A stretch of 57,372 nucleotides of DNA, taken from NCBI GenBank assembly GCA_023664455.1, contig JAMPFM010000014.1, positions 1 through 57,372 on the forward strand. The letters run 5' to 3'. This document shows, in pieces, positions 35,051-43,090 of the stretch. Source of the stretch: Blautia sp. (lineage in GTDB: Bacteria; Bacillota; Clostridia; Lachnospirales; Lachnospiraceae). The position numbers were made by a program, and so were the translations under genes. Numbering within the stretch: position 1 is the stretch's first letter; the number at the start of each line of letters is the position of its first letter. Below the pieces are notes generated by a model. The model had not been told where the DNA came from. It saw only the letters and a list, made by a program, of their open reading frames with translations, and did no database searches.

Positions 35051-35618
35051 AGCAAATGTAATTGTGTCGTCATTATTTGTCATCCTGCTAGGCGTCGTAT
35101 TGGTATTCTGGCCGGATTTGTCCGTGCGCATTGTGTGTATGGCAATCGGAGCGGTACTGATACTAGGCGGTATCAGCAGATTGTGTAATTTTATTTTCAG
35201 CAGGGATGGCAGCCTGTTTTCCCAGATGAATCTGATTATGGGCATCGTCATTACCGGAATCGGTCTCTGGATTTTCTTAAAACCGGATTCCATTATTGCG
35301 ATGATTCCGATTCTGGTGGGCATTATTATTATCATTCACGGCGCGAATAACTTACAACAAGCAGTCAGCCTCTATCAAAGCAAATATGATAAATGGTGGA
35401 TTGCGCTGTTACTCGGACTGGCGACGGTGGGCTTTGGCATTCTGCTTGTCTGCAATCCTTTTAAAGCGGTGGATACCTTGATTATGTTCATCGGCATCTT
35501 TCTTATTTATGACGGCGTATCGGATATCTGGATTATATCCCGCATTTCCTATGCCGCCGGGCGCATGCAGCAGGAACTGGAAGCGGTGGATGTGGAAGCG
35601 GAAGAGGTTGGGCGTTAG
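35025..35618 (+). CDS. HdeD/DUF308-family membrane protein
   Basis: 197 aa from the ATG at 35025 (GGTGGAGGAAAAGG upstream). Six TM helices are arranged as three similar pairs, each with a loop such as FWPDLSVRIVC, LKPDSIIAMIP or CNPFKAVDTLI; that PD/NP pattern typifies HdeD/DUF308. E. coli HdeD is linked to acid stress; the role here is unknown. The C-terminus is acidic. It is the last gene of the dehydrogenase-vanZ operon. Confidence 0.85.
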   Translation: MERILKKIKANVIVSSLFVILLGVVLVFWPDLSVRIVCMAIGAVLILGGISRLCNFIFSRDGSLFSQMNLIMGIVITGIGLWIFLKPDSIIAMIPILVGIIIIIHGANNLQQAVSLYQSKYDKWWIALLLGLATVGFGILLVCNPFKAVDTLIMFIGIFLIYDGVSDIWIISRISYAAGRMQQELEAVDVEAEEVGR

Positions 35619-35696
35619 GGCGATGATGTTTATTCCCGCGAGCAACGAGCCAAGTGACTGCTTGCAGGCATTTGGCGACTGCCGCGAGGGTCTAAT

Positions 35697-35750
35697 ACCC
35701 CGCAGCTTGCTACGCTACAAGTTAGATGCCCCGTCAGCTTGCTGCGGGGT
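35697..35750. terminator. Hairpin between convergent genes
   Basis: 10-bp stem ACCCCGCAGC/GCTGCGGGGT around a 34-base loop. It lies after the HdeD-like gene and overlaps the 3' end of the PIN gene. It may act as a transcription barrier; T runs are poor on both sides. The 35619-35696 stretch has no gene. Confidence 0.45.
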
Positions 35751-36170
35751 GTTTGACTTTGTTGCGTTTAAAATGTCCAGAAATTCTTTGGCAGTAACGA
35801 TAAATGGTTTTGTTGGGAAGTGTTTCATATTGCCGGTAACTAAATATGCATTATTTTCTTGTTTTTCGATAACAACCTCATAAAAAGGCAGGTCTTTGAT
35901 ATCAGAAAGAAACTCACCTGTTGGTTTGGGTACAATTCGTTCACCATATTTTTTAATGGTCTGGAGAAGTATGCTGACGGCATCTTCTGAGAAATGAAAC
36001 TTTGTGCGATGCAATACTTCGTTGTATTCCTTTAGAATTTCATCACTAAAGAGAGGGGTTACTTCGCCGGAAAATAATTTTTCAACAACCAGAACAGTGG
36101 CGGCATCGTTATGACTTGAAAGCAATGCGGAAACAAGGACATTTGTGTCAATTACTGCATAGCAGGACAT
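35715..36170 (-). CDS. PIN-domain toxin (ribonuclease)
   Basis: 151 aa. The PIN fold begins AVIDTNVLVSALL with the first metal-binding Asp. Further acidic positions are FSDEILKEYNEVL and the DIKDLPFYEVV segment, and the strand NAYLVTGNMKHFP is typical of type II PIN toxins. These usually cut tRNA or mRNA and are neutralised by the antitoxin encoded immediately upstream. Its ATG follows the antitoxin stop with no gap (TAAATG), with GGAGG inside the antitoxin's last codons, so translation is coupled. The last ~15 residues run through a hairpin and look like added tail. Confidence 0.88.
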   Translation of the reverse strand: MSCYAVIDTNVLVSALLSSHNDAATVLVVEKLFSGEVTPLFSDEILKEYNEVLHRTKFHFSEDAVSILLQTIKKYGERIVPKPTGEFLSDIKDLPFYEVVIEKQENNAYLVTGNMKHFPTKPFIVTAKEFLDILNATKSNTPQQADGASNL

Positions 36171-36464
36171 TTACTCACCTCCATATCGCGTTTGCCTGAT
36201 TTCTTCATTGATTTCGTCTAATGTTAAGTCTTGAATCCCATTTTTCTTTGCTTCAGCTCGTAGGGCAAGGAAAGCCTGCATGCCGGAAGCTCTGGTGATT
36301 TCCTCTGAAGCATGAATTTCAAATGGGATTCTTCTTTCGCGAACAACAGCTCGCGCAAAAACATTAAATGCAGTGGTAGCATTCATTCCAAAATCAGCAC
36401 AAAGAGCATCAAATTGACGTTTTAAATTCTCATCCATCCGGACACTAAAAGTAGCTTGTGCCAT
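36171..36464 (-). CDS. RelB/DinJ-family antitoxin
   Basis: 97 aa from the ATG at 36464 (AAAGGAGG upstream). The N-terminal ribbon-helix-helix reads AQATFSVRMDENLKRQFDAL, followed by FGMNATTAFNVFARAVVRER. The acidic C-terminal tail should wrap the toxin. RelB/DinJ antitoxins usually partner RelE/YafQ nucleases; here the partner is a PIN protein. The antitoxin probably represses the pair's promoter in the AT-rich region 36465-36560. Confidence 0.88.
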   Translation of the reverse strand: MAQATFSVRMDENLKRQFDALCADFGMNATTAFNVFARAVVRERRIPFEIHASEEITRASGMQAFLALRAEAKKNGIQDLTLDEINEEIRQTRYGGE

Positions 36465-36594
36465 ATCAACACCTCCTTTACTAATTATTATAATCAAAAA
36501 GATAAAAAATGCAATAAAAATAAACCTTATAGGTGTGAATTTATATAATTATTTTGTTGCAAGTTTCTAATATGAGAAAAATGCAGCAACAATC

Positions 36595-36623
36595 TTGCAT
36601 TTTTGCGAAAGGAAGATTATACT
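36595..36623 (+). promoter_or_regulatory. Sigma-A promoter
   Basis: TTGCAT, 17-bp spacer, TATACT, 42 bases before the ATG at 36666. Confidence 0.7.
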
Positions 36624-36665
36624 AGTATCAGTAGCAGATGTGTTTCAGTAACAGGGAGGGTTCTT

Positions 36666-37109
36666 ATGAGAATCGGAGGACTTGGGAATGTTTTTCCCAC
36701 ATATGTGTACAATCCCAATACAGTCAGCGCGGGCAGCATGAATAAATTGTCCCGCATATCCGACAATGTATTGGATAAGAAGACGGATTATTCCAAAGCT
36801 GCGGAAGCGGAAAACCAGAATCCTTTGAAAAAAGGCGAAACGATAGATTTTGCAGGGATTTTTGCAAAGCAGATGCAGCAGGGACAGAACCGTGCGGCGA
36901 AGCTTTTTACGAAGCAGATGACGCCCGTGGAAGAAGAGACCGCGCAGACGGCAGCGAAGAAACCGGAGCAGGAAACTGGGAATAAAATAACACCGATTAT
37001 GCAAAATGCAAACGCGGGCGGCGCAGATGCAGAGTCCGGGAATGGCAATCCTGTTTCCATGCAGATGCAGAGAGCGATTCAGGCGTATGAAATGTTTATG
37101 ACTGCATAA
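36666..37109 (+). CDS. Conserved hypothetical protein
   Basis: 147 aa from the ATG at 36666 (AGGGAGG upstream). I do not recognise a named family. It has no signal peptide or membrane segment. It starts MRIGGLGNVFPTYVYN, then NKLSRISDNVLDKKTDYS, a middle stretch rich in Gln, Glu and Lys, and an amphipathic C-terminal helix (MQMQRAIQAYEMFMTA). The style recalls small proteins linked to flagella or the cell surface in clostridia, but nothing supports that firmly. It has its own promoter and terminator. Confidence 0.7.
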   Translation: MRIGGLGNVFPTYVYNPNTVSAGSMNKLSRISDNVLDKKTDYSKAAEAENQNPLKKGETIDFAGIFAKQMQQGQNRAAKLFTKQMTPVEEETAQTAAKKPEQETGNKITPIMQNANAGGADAESGNGNPVSMQMQRAIQAYEMFMTA

Positions 37110-37152
37110 TAGAGGTTGTCTTTTTCCTAAGAGAATAGCAAATTAAAATGTT

Positions 37153-37196
37153 AAATCCTCATTTGATTTTAGGGATTTTTAATCAAATGAGGATTT
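37153..37196 (+). terminator. Rho-independent terminator
   Basis: Perfect 16-bp stem (37153-37168 with 37181-37196) and a 12-base loop; A and T flanks allow use on both strands. Confidence 0.75.
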
Positions 37197-37299
37197 TGCT
37201 ATGTAAAGAAAAGGAAAACAGCAGGTGAAAATTTTAAAAAGCATATGTTATTTTATTTTGGTGATATGCTAATGGAAAGCGGAAAAGGAGGCGGATGCT

Positions 37300-37791
37300 A
37301 TGGACAGAGAACAAATGGATAGGGCACAGATTGTATTGCAAACGGTTTCTTCTGATAACCGGGATTTTTTGATGTTGTGCGAAGAGTTGGATTTCTTTTT
37401 GGATGGGGCGATTGGCGGCAGGGAAAAACGACAGAAGTATATTGGATTTAATTGCCCGGAGACAATGGACGTGGTATTGATAGCGTATGCTGACGGGAAA
37501 CCGGCGGGAGGAGCCGCACTGCGCCGGTATTCTGAGAAAGAAGTAGAGGTGAAGCGGGTTTTCGTCAGGGAAGAGTATCGTAAAAGACATATCGGAAGCG
37601 CTCTGTTAAAGGAATTAATCGTGCGGGCAAAAGCGATGGGGTATCAGAGGATGATTTTGGAAACGGGAGCTTTTCTGGAGGCATCCGTCTGCTTGTATAG
37701 GCGGTACGGATTTGAGCAGATAGAAAATTATGGAGTATATCGGGACATGCCGGAATCGTTGTGCATGGGAAGGGATATTCTTGAATTGTAA
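37300..37791 (+). CDS. GNAT-family N-acetyltransferase
   Basis: 163 aa. The acetyl-CoA-binding region is clear: VKRVFVREEYRKRHIGSALL (motif A, with R-x-x-x-I-G), then RMILETGAFLEASVCLYRRY (motif B). The N-terminal part (NRDFLMLCEELDFFLDGAIG) is the substrate side and unspecific. AAAGGAGGCG precedes the ATG. The substrate cannot be told; small-molecule amines, antibiotics and protein N-termini are all possible. Confidence 0.9.
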   Translation: MDREQMDRAQIVLQTVSSDNRDFLMLCEELDFFLDGAIGGREKRQKYIGFNCPETMDVVLIAYADGKPAGGAALRRYSEKEVEVKRVFVREEYRKRHIGSALLKELIVRAKAMGYQRMILETGAFLEASVCLYRRYGFEQIENYGVYRDMPESLCMGRDILEL

Positions 37792-37861
37792 AATAAGCAC
37801 AAAAAAAGCACGTATATATTGGATAATATAGATATAATGACAAATAATTGAACTTTTCTTG

Positions 37862-37890
37862 TTGACTTTTGTTATGCACATTGCTATAAT
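37862..37890 (+). promoter_or_regulatory. Promoter of the GlcNAc PTS operon
   Basis: TTGACT, 17-bp spacer, TATAAT, a near-consensus sigma-A promoter. Start near 37897, 23 bases before the RAT element. Confidence 0.8.
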
Positions 37891-37919
37891 TGAAACCATA
37901 AATAAAACAATTTTTATTT

Positions 37920-37948
37920 GGATTGTTACTGTGCAAACAGGCAAAACC
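37920..37948 (+). promoter_or_regulatory. RAT element (ribonucleic antiterminator) for a LicT-type protein
   Basis: GGATTGTTACTG, a short variable loop, then CAGGCAAAACC: the classic BglG/SacY/LicT target. Its 3' end overlaps the left arm of the next terminator, so protein binding and termination are mutually exclusive. Confidence 0.93.
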
Positions 37949-37999
37949 GAATTTTGTAAATACAACGATTGCGCTGGTTTATGAAATTTGGTTTTTTTT
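37943..37999 (+). terminator. Conditional terminator overlapping the RAT
   Basis: AAAACCGAATTT (37943-37954) pairs with AAATTTGGTTTT (37984-37995), followed by eight Ts. It stops transcription unless the antiterminator holds the RAT hairpin. The remainder to 38156 has no gene. Confidence 0.88.
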
Positions 38000-38156
38000 A
38001 TGAAAATTGTTTATAGGAATTTGTAATAGTATTGCTGGGATTTTGGCGGAAATTTACGTTATTGGGGTTTTTGTCGGGAATTTGTATTAGCAATATTGGC
38101 AGTATTAGTGGAATTGGTTTTATGGTTTTACGAATGGATTAAATGGGGAATGAAAC

Positions 38157-38996
38157 GTGCGTGTCGAAAAGGTAATCAACAATAATATCATTTCGTCAAG
38201 GAACGACAACGGCATCGAACTGATTGCTATGGGAAGGGGTATCGGCTTCGGGAAGGCGCCGGGCAGTGAGGTTGAGGATGGGAAGATTGAGAAAATCTTC
38301 AAGCTGGAAAATATGGATGATACGGAGCATTTCAAGGAACTGCTTGCTTCTCTTCCATTGGATCATATCAGATTGTCGATGGATATCATCGCTTATGCCA
38401 GGGATAGCCTGGGAATTATGCTGAATCCGAATGTGTATCTGACGCTGACGGATCATATCAATTTTGCATTGAAACGCTATCGGGAAGGAATGAATTTCAA
38501 CAATGCGTTATATGATGAAGTAAAGCTCTTTTATCCGGTGGAGTATTCGGTTGGAAGATATGCACTGGAGCTGATAGGGGAAAGAACGGGGTGCCGCATG
38601 ACGGAAGATGAGGCGGCGTCCATCGCGCTTCATATCGTAAATGGCGAATCCAATACGGCGATGGGAACTACCTTTATCATGATTAAGATGATGCGCGAAA
38701 TGATGGAAATGATTGAGCGGCAGATTGCGATTCCGGCGGACAGGAATTATCCGAAAGACCGATTGATTTCCGATTTGAAACAGTTGGCGAACCGGCTGGT
38801 CATGGAAGAACCGATGAGAGGAAGGAAAGACGAAGAGTTATATCGTTTCGTCGAGGAACATTACAAGGAAGAATATGAGCTGATTAATAATGTAAACAGC
38901 TACATAGAGAAGGAATATCAGTGCAGCATGACAGAGGAAGAGAAAATTTATCTGGCATTGAATATCCGGCGTATGAAAAATCTATATATCTGTTAG
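38157..38996 (+). CDS. BglG/LicT-type transcription antiterminator
   Basis: 279 aa from GTG (GGGGAA upstream). The RNA-binding CAT domain (1-55) starts VEKVINNNIISSRNDNGIE. PRD1 carries both regulatory histidines, His100 (LTDHINFAL) and His159 (IALHIVNGE), the LicT positions. PRD2 has lost both: Asp206 stands where LicT has His207 (SDLKQLANRL), and Asn269 where it has His269 (LALNIRRMK). In LicT, HPr activates through PRD2 and the EII inhibits through PRD1. This protein should still sense its EII but not need HPr; Asp206 could mimic phosphorylation. It controls its own operon through the RAT in its leader. Confidence 0.92.
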   Translation: MRVEKVINNNIISSRNDNGIELIAMGRGIGFGKAPGSEVEDGKIEKIFKLENMDDTEHFKELLASLPLDHIRLSMDIIAYARDSLGIMLNPNVYLTLTDHINFALKRYREGMNFNNALYDEVKLFYPVEYSVGRYALELIGERTGCRMTEDEAASIALHIVNGESNTAMGTTFIMIKMMREMMEMIERQIAIPADRNYPKDRLISDLKQLANRLVMEEPMRGRKDEELYRFVEEHYKEEYELINNVNSYIEKEYQCSMTEEEKIYLALNIRRMKNLYIC

Positions 38997-39010
38997 AGAG
39001 GGGGACTTTC

Positions 39011-39496
39011 ATGAAGCTTTTTCAAAATTTATTCGGTAAGGGCGGCATCGCGGTTGGCGCGCCGGCGGCGGGGAAGTTGGTCAGTATTAAGGAGGTAAGC
39101 GACCCTACCTTTAGTGAGGAAATCCTTGGAAAAGGAGTTGCGCTGATTCCTTCCGGTAACCGCATCTGTTCACCGGTAGAGGGAACGGTTGCCACGATTT
39201 TTCCCACTGGTCACGCGGCGGCAGTTACGAGCAGCGAGGGAGTAGAAGTATTGATTCATGTGGGACTGGATACGGTCAAACTGGACGGGAAACATTTTAC
39301 GATTCATGCAGCAGAAGGACAGACGGTACAGAAGGGTGATTTGCTCCTGGAAGCGGATTTGGAGCAGATCGCAGCGGAAGGATATGATATAATAACACCC
39401 ATTATCATATGCAATTCAGACGATTTTTCGGAAATAGAACCGGCAGAGCCTGGGGATGTGGAAGCAGGGGACGATATCATGAATCTGCATAAATAA
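39011..39496 (+). CDS. PTS EIIA component, glucose/GlcNAc family
   Basis: 161 aa from the ATG at 39011. It is a Crr-type EIIA with the active His83 in VLIHVGLDTVKL and its partner His68 in PTGHAA. Other markers are ICSPVEGTVATIFP and TPIIICNSDDF. It passes phosphate from HPr to the EIIB domain encoded three genes on. The gene lies 14 bp after the antiterminator. Confidence 0.94.
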   Translation: MKLFQNLFGKGGIAVGAPAAGKLVSIKEVSDPTFSEEILGKGVALIPSGNRICSPVEGTVATIFPTGHAAAVTSSEGVEVLIHVGLDTVKLDGKHFTIHAAEGQTVQKGDLLLEADLEQIAAEGYDIITPIIICNSDDFSEIEPAEPGDVEAGDDIMNLHK

Positions 39497-39509
39497 AGGA
39501 GGCGCTGGA

Positions 39510-41126
39510 ATGGAAAAATATACCGGAAAGAGCGTACTGAAAGGAATCGCTATCGGCAGAATCTACTGGTATCAGAAACAGGATTATCAGGTTGTGAAGA
39601 CGGCGATAGATGATAAAGAAAGAGAACGGCGCCGCTTTGAAAGTGCGGTGGAGCAGGCGAAAATGCAGCTTGGCGTACTCTATGATAAGGCGCTTGCCAG
39701 CGTAGGTGAAGACCATGCCATGATTTTTGACATCCACCGGATGATGTTGGAGGATGAAGATTATCTGGACGCCATCAAGGCGGTGATAGAAGAAGGCTGG
39801 AATGCGGAATATGCGGTAGATACAGCAGAGGCACAGTTTTCAGAAATGTTTGCCGCTATGGACGACGATTACATGAAAGCAAGGGCGGTGGATATCCACG
39901 ATATTTCCAAAAGGGTCATACGGATTCTGGCGGGTATCCTGGAAGACGGCATTCTTGCAGAGGATCCGGTGATTGTGGTTGCCGATGATTTGACGCCGAG
40001 CGAGACAGTCAAGATGGATAAAAATAAGATTCTTGCCTTTGTAACGCTGCGCGGTTCCGCCAATTCCCATACGGCGATTCTGGCGCGGAGCATGAATCTT
40101 CCGGCGCTTGTGAATACGCAGATGAAGGCTGGTGAGGAATTAAACGGTAAAATCGGCGTGGTAGACGGATTTAACGGGGAGTTTCTAATAGAACCTAAGC
40201 AGGAAATTTTAGATGAGATGATTCTTCGCAAGAATCAGTGGGTGGCTGATTTAGAGGCATTAGAGCAGTTAAAAGGGCAGGATAATGTCACTAAGGACGG
40301 CAGACGAATCGACGTGTTTGCCAATATCGGCAAAGTGGAAGATGCCGACGGCGCATTATCTGCTGATGCCGGAGGAATCGGGTTATTCAGAAGCGAGTTT
40401 CTTTATCTTGGAAGAGACACGTTTCCGACGGAAGAAGAGCAGTTTGTAAGCTATAAGACAGTTCTTGAGAAGATGCAGGATAAGAAGGTAGTCATTCGCA
40501 CGCTGGATATCGGGGCGGATAAGAAAGTAGATTATTTTAAACTGGAAGAAGAGGAAAATCCTGCGCTGGGATACCGGGCGATTAGAATCTGTTTAGACAG
40601 ACCGGAAATCTTCATGACACAGCTTCGCGCCATTTACCGCGCATCAGCTTATGGCAGGGCGGCGATTATGTTCCCTATGGTGGTTTCCGTGAATGAAGTC
40701 AGACGGATTAAGGAAATCGTAGAACAGGTAAGGGCGGAGCTTACGACGGAAGGCTACCCGATGAAGGACGTGGAGCTGGGGATTATGATTGAGACGCCGG
40801 CAGCGGCGCTGATATCGGATGAGCTGGCGAAAGAAGTGGACTTTTTCAGTATCGGAACCAATGATTTGACGCAATATACACTGGCGGTAGACAGGCAGAA
40901 TCAGAAGCTGGAGGGCACTTGCGACACGCATCATCCTGCAGTTCTGAAACTGATAGAAATGACGGTAACAAACGCACACCAGAACGGAATCTGGGCGGGA
41001 ATCTGCGGGGAACTGGCGGCAGATACGGATTTGACGGAAACTTTCCTCGATATGGGGGTAGATGAGCTGAGCGTATCCGCTTCTTCCGTATTGAAGGTGC
41101 GTAAGGCAGTAAGGGATATTTCATAA
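39510..41126 (+). CDS. ptsI: PTS enzyme I
   Basis: 538 aa, slightly shorter than the usual ~570. The phosphorylated His187 lies in GSANSHTAILARSM. The PEP-binding barrel has IGLFRSEFLYLG, RTLDIGADKKVDYF and SIGTNDLTQYTLAVDRQN. It takes phosphate from PEP and gives it to HPr, encoded 19 bp downstream. The general PTS proteins are usually in their own ptsHI operon; here they lie inside a sugar-specific one. Confidence 0.96.
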   Translation: MEKYTGKSVLKGIAIGRIYWYQKQDYQVVKTAIDDKERERRRFESAVEQAKMQLGVLYDKALASVGEDHAMIFDIHRMMLEDEDYLDAIKAVIEEGWNAEYAVDTAEAQFSEMFAAMDDDYMKARAVDIHDISKRVIRILAGILEDGILAEDPVIVVADDLTPSETVKMDKNKILAFVTLRGSANSHTAILARSMNLPALVNTQMKAGEELNGKIGVVDGFNGEFLIEPKQEILDEMILRKNQWVADLEALEQLKGQDNVTKDGRRIDVFANIGKVEDADGALSADAGGIGLFRSEFLYLGRDTFPTEEEQFVSYKTVLEKMQDKKVVIRTLDIGADKKVDYFKLEEEENPALGYRAIRICLDRPEIFMTQLRAIYRASAYGRAAIMFPMVVSVNEVRRIKEIVEQVRAELTTEGYPMKDVELGIMIETPAAALISDELAKEVDFFSIGTNDLTQYTLAVDRQNQKLEGTCDTHHPAVLKLIEMTVTNAHQNGIWAGICGELAADTDLTETFLDMGVDELSVSASSVLKVRKAVRDIS

Positions 41127-41145
41127 AAAGGACAGGGGGGATTTG

Positions 41146-41403
41146 ATGAAGGAATTTCAGTATGTGATTCAGGACCCGGTAGGCATCCATGCAAGACCCG
41201 CGGGGCTTCTGGTCAAGAAAGCGGCAAGCCTGCAAAGTAAAATTACCATCAGCGGCAACGGAAAGAGCGCAGACGCTAAGAAGCTGATTATGCTGATGGG
41301 GCTTGGCATCAAACAAGGCATGGAAGTATCCTGCCAGATAGAGGGGGAGGATGAAGAGACCGCATTGGAAGAAATGCAGACCTTTTTTAAGGAAAACCTA
41401 TAA
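41146..41403 (+). CDS. HPr-family phosphocarrier protein lacking Ser46
   Basis: 85 aa from the second ATG (41146), which puts the active His at the standard position 15 (GIHARPAG). The segment that holds Ser46 in Firmicute HPr reads DAKKLIMLMGLG, so residue 46 is Lys. HPr kinase could not phosphorylate it and it could not act as a CcpA corepressor in the usual way. It should still carry phosphate between enzyme I and EIIA. Crh has the opposite change (no His15). The usual symbol is ptsH, but another HPr may exist elsewhere. A Gly-rich or GKSADAK loop precedes the site. Confidence 0.92.
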   Translation: MKEFQYVIQDPVGIHARPAGLLVKKAASLQSKITISGNGKSADAKKLIMLMGLGIKQGMEVSCQIEGEDEETALEEMQTFFKENL

Positions 41404-41516
41404 GGCGCTGCAATGATGATGATATTCTTGGGGATAGTTCCATAGAATATAAAGTAGGGGTTACAGGTTCCGTGGCTAGGGCGGAGCCGTCAAACATGAA
41501 AAGGGGGTATAGTGAT

Positions 41517-42986
41517 ATGATGAAATACTTACAAAAATTAGGGAAATCCTTGATGCTGCCAGTAGCATGTCTGCCAATCTGCGGTATCCTGATGGGAATT
41601 GGATACGCGCTTTGTCCGGCAACCATGCAGGGCGGTGAGATAACCGGTTTCTTGCATCTGCTTGGCTTCTTTCTCGTAAAAGCGGGCGGTGCATTAATTG
41701 ACAATATGGCGCTGTTGTTCGTAATCGGCGTCGGCATCGGCATGGCTGATGACCATGAAGGTACGGCAGGTCTGGCTGCATTTGCTTCCTGGCTGATGAT
41801 AACCAATCTGCTTTCTACAGGCACGGTTTCCACCTTGATGCCGTCTATCCTGGAAAACGCAAACAAGACATTGGCATTTGATAAAATCTCAAATCCGTTT
41901 ATCGGTATTATTGCAGGTATTATCGGAGCGACTTGTTATAACAAATTTAAATCTACGAAATTGCCGGATTGGCTGTCCTTCTTTAGTGGCAAACGCTGTG
42001 TAGCGATTGTTTCAGGCGTTGTTTCCATCGTTGCGGCAGCGATTCTTCTGGTAGTATGGCCTATCGTATTCGGCGTACTGATTACAGTTGGTGAATCAAT
42101 TGTAGGACTCGGCGCAGTAGGTGCAGGTATTTACGCATTCTTAAACAGACTTTTGATTCCGACAGGTCTGCACCATGCCCTGAACAACGTATTCTGGTTT
42201 GATACCATCGGACTTGGTGATTTGTCCCACTTCTGGGCGGGCGAGACGAGTGCAGATGTTACATGGAGTCTTGGTATGTATATGTCCGGTTTCTTCCCTT
42301 GTATGATGTTCGGTGTTCCGGGCGCAGCGCTGGCGATGATTCATACGGCGAAAGAGGGAAAGAAAAAAGCTGCTATCGGTCTGGTTGTTTCCGCAGCGGT
42401 TTGTTCCTTCGTATGTGGTGTTACGGAACCTTTTGAATTTGGTTTCATGTTCCTGGCTCCTCTTCTGTATCTGGTTTATGCATTGTTATACGGTATTTTT
42501 ACGATAATCGTAACGCTGGTTGGCTTCAGGGCCGGTTTCAGTTTCAGCGGAGGCGCGACAGACCTCGTATTCTCGGCTTCCTTACCGGCGGCACAGAATA
42601 CATGGATGATTATTCCTCTCGGTCTGGCAGCGTTTGTCGTATTCTACTTCGTATTCCGTTTCGCTATCGTGAAATTTGACTTAAAGACGCCCGGAAGGGA
42701 AGATGACGACGTAGAAACAGAGAAAAAAGTAGTTCTTGCAAACAACAACTTTACCGAAGTGGCTTCTATCATCTTAGAAGGGCTTGGCGGAAAAGAAAAC
42801 ATTGCTTCCCTGGATAACTGCATTACAAGACTTCGTATGGAAATCAAGGATTACACCCTGGTGGATGAGAAGAAGATTAAATCCGCAGGAGTTGCAGGCA
42901 TTATGAGACCTAGTAAGAACGCGGTGCAGGTTATCGTAGGTACGAAAGTGCAGTTCGTGGCTGATGAAATGAAGAAGATGTTATAG
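41517..42986 (+). CDS. PTS EIICB permease, GlcNAc/glucose family
   Basis: 489 aa from the ATG at 41517 (GGGGGTATAGTGAT upstream). The EIIC membrane domain (about 1-385, about ten TM) starts MKYLQKLGKSLMLPVACLPI and includes RLLIPTGLHHALNNVFWF and CGVTEPFEFGFMFLAP. After a charged linker (GREDDDVETE) comes EIIB with the phosphocysteine near residue 435 (LDNCITRLRM). With the separate EIIA it imports and phosphorylates sugar. GlcNAc is the likely substrate, because nagB and nagA follow. A strong terminator lies downstream. Confidence 0.94.
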   Translation: MMKYLQKLGKSLMLPVACLPICGILMGIGYALCPATMQGGEITGFLHLLGFFLVKAGGALIDNMALLFVIGVGIGMADDHEGTAGLAAFASWLMITNLLSTGTVSTLMPSILENANKTLAFDKISNPFIGIIAGIIGATCYNKFKSTKLPDWLSFFSGKRCVAIVSGVVSIVAAAILLVVWPIVFGVLITVGESIVGLGAVGAGIYAFLNRLLIPTGLHHALNNVFWFDTIGLGDLSHFWAGETSADVTWSLGMYMSGFFPCMMFGVPGAALAMIHTAKEGKKKAAIGLVVSAAVCSFVCGVTEPFEFGFMFLAPLLYLVYALLYGIFTIIVTLVGFRAGFSFSGGATDLVFSASLPAAQNTWMIIPLGLAAFVVFYFVFRFAIVKFDLKTPGREDDDVETEKKVVLANNNFTEVASIILEGLGGKENIASLDNCITRLRMEIKDYTLVDEKKIKSAGVAGIMRPSKNAVQVIVGTKVQFVADEMKKML

Positions 42987-43023
42987 GTATTAGAACATCC
43001 GTAATACCAAAATCCTAGCAGAT

Positions 43024-43050
43024 CGGAGACCTTCGGGTCTCCGTTCTTTT
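43024..43050 (+). terminator. Rho-independent terminator after the EIICB gene
   Basis: 8-bp stem CGGAGACC/GGTCTCCG with a stable TTCG loop, then TTCTTTT. It should lower expression of nagBA relative to the PTS genes. Confidence 0.85.
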
Positions 43051-43090
43051 CACATAACAAACATATCAGAATGGAAAAGGAGGACAGGAA

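Noticed and set aside
35630-35696. Structured repeat after the HdeD-like gene
   Set aside because: GC-rich with short internal similarities (CGCGAG, AACGAGCC) but no clean stem or second copy in the window.
41404-41516. Second RAT or riboswitch before the EIICB gene
   Set aside because: Only a short GGCT/AGCC pairing is visible; no RAT sequence.
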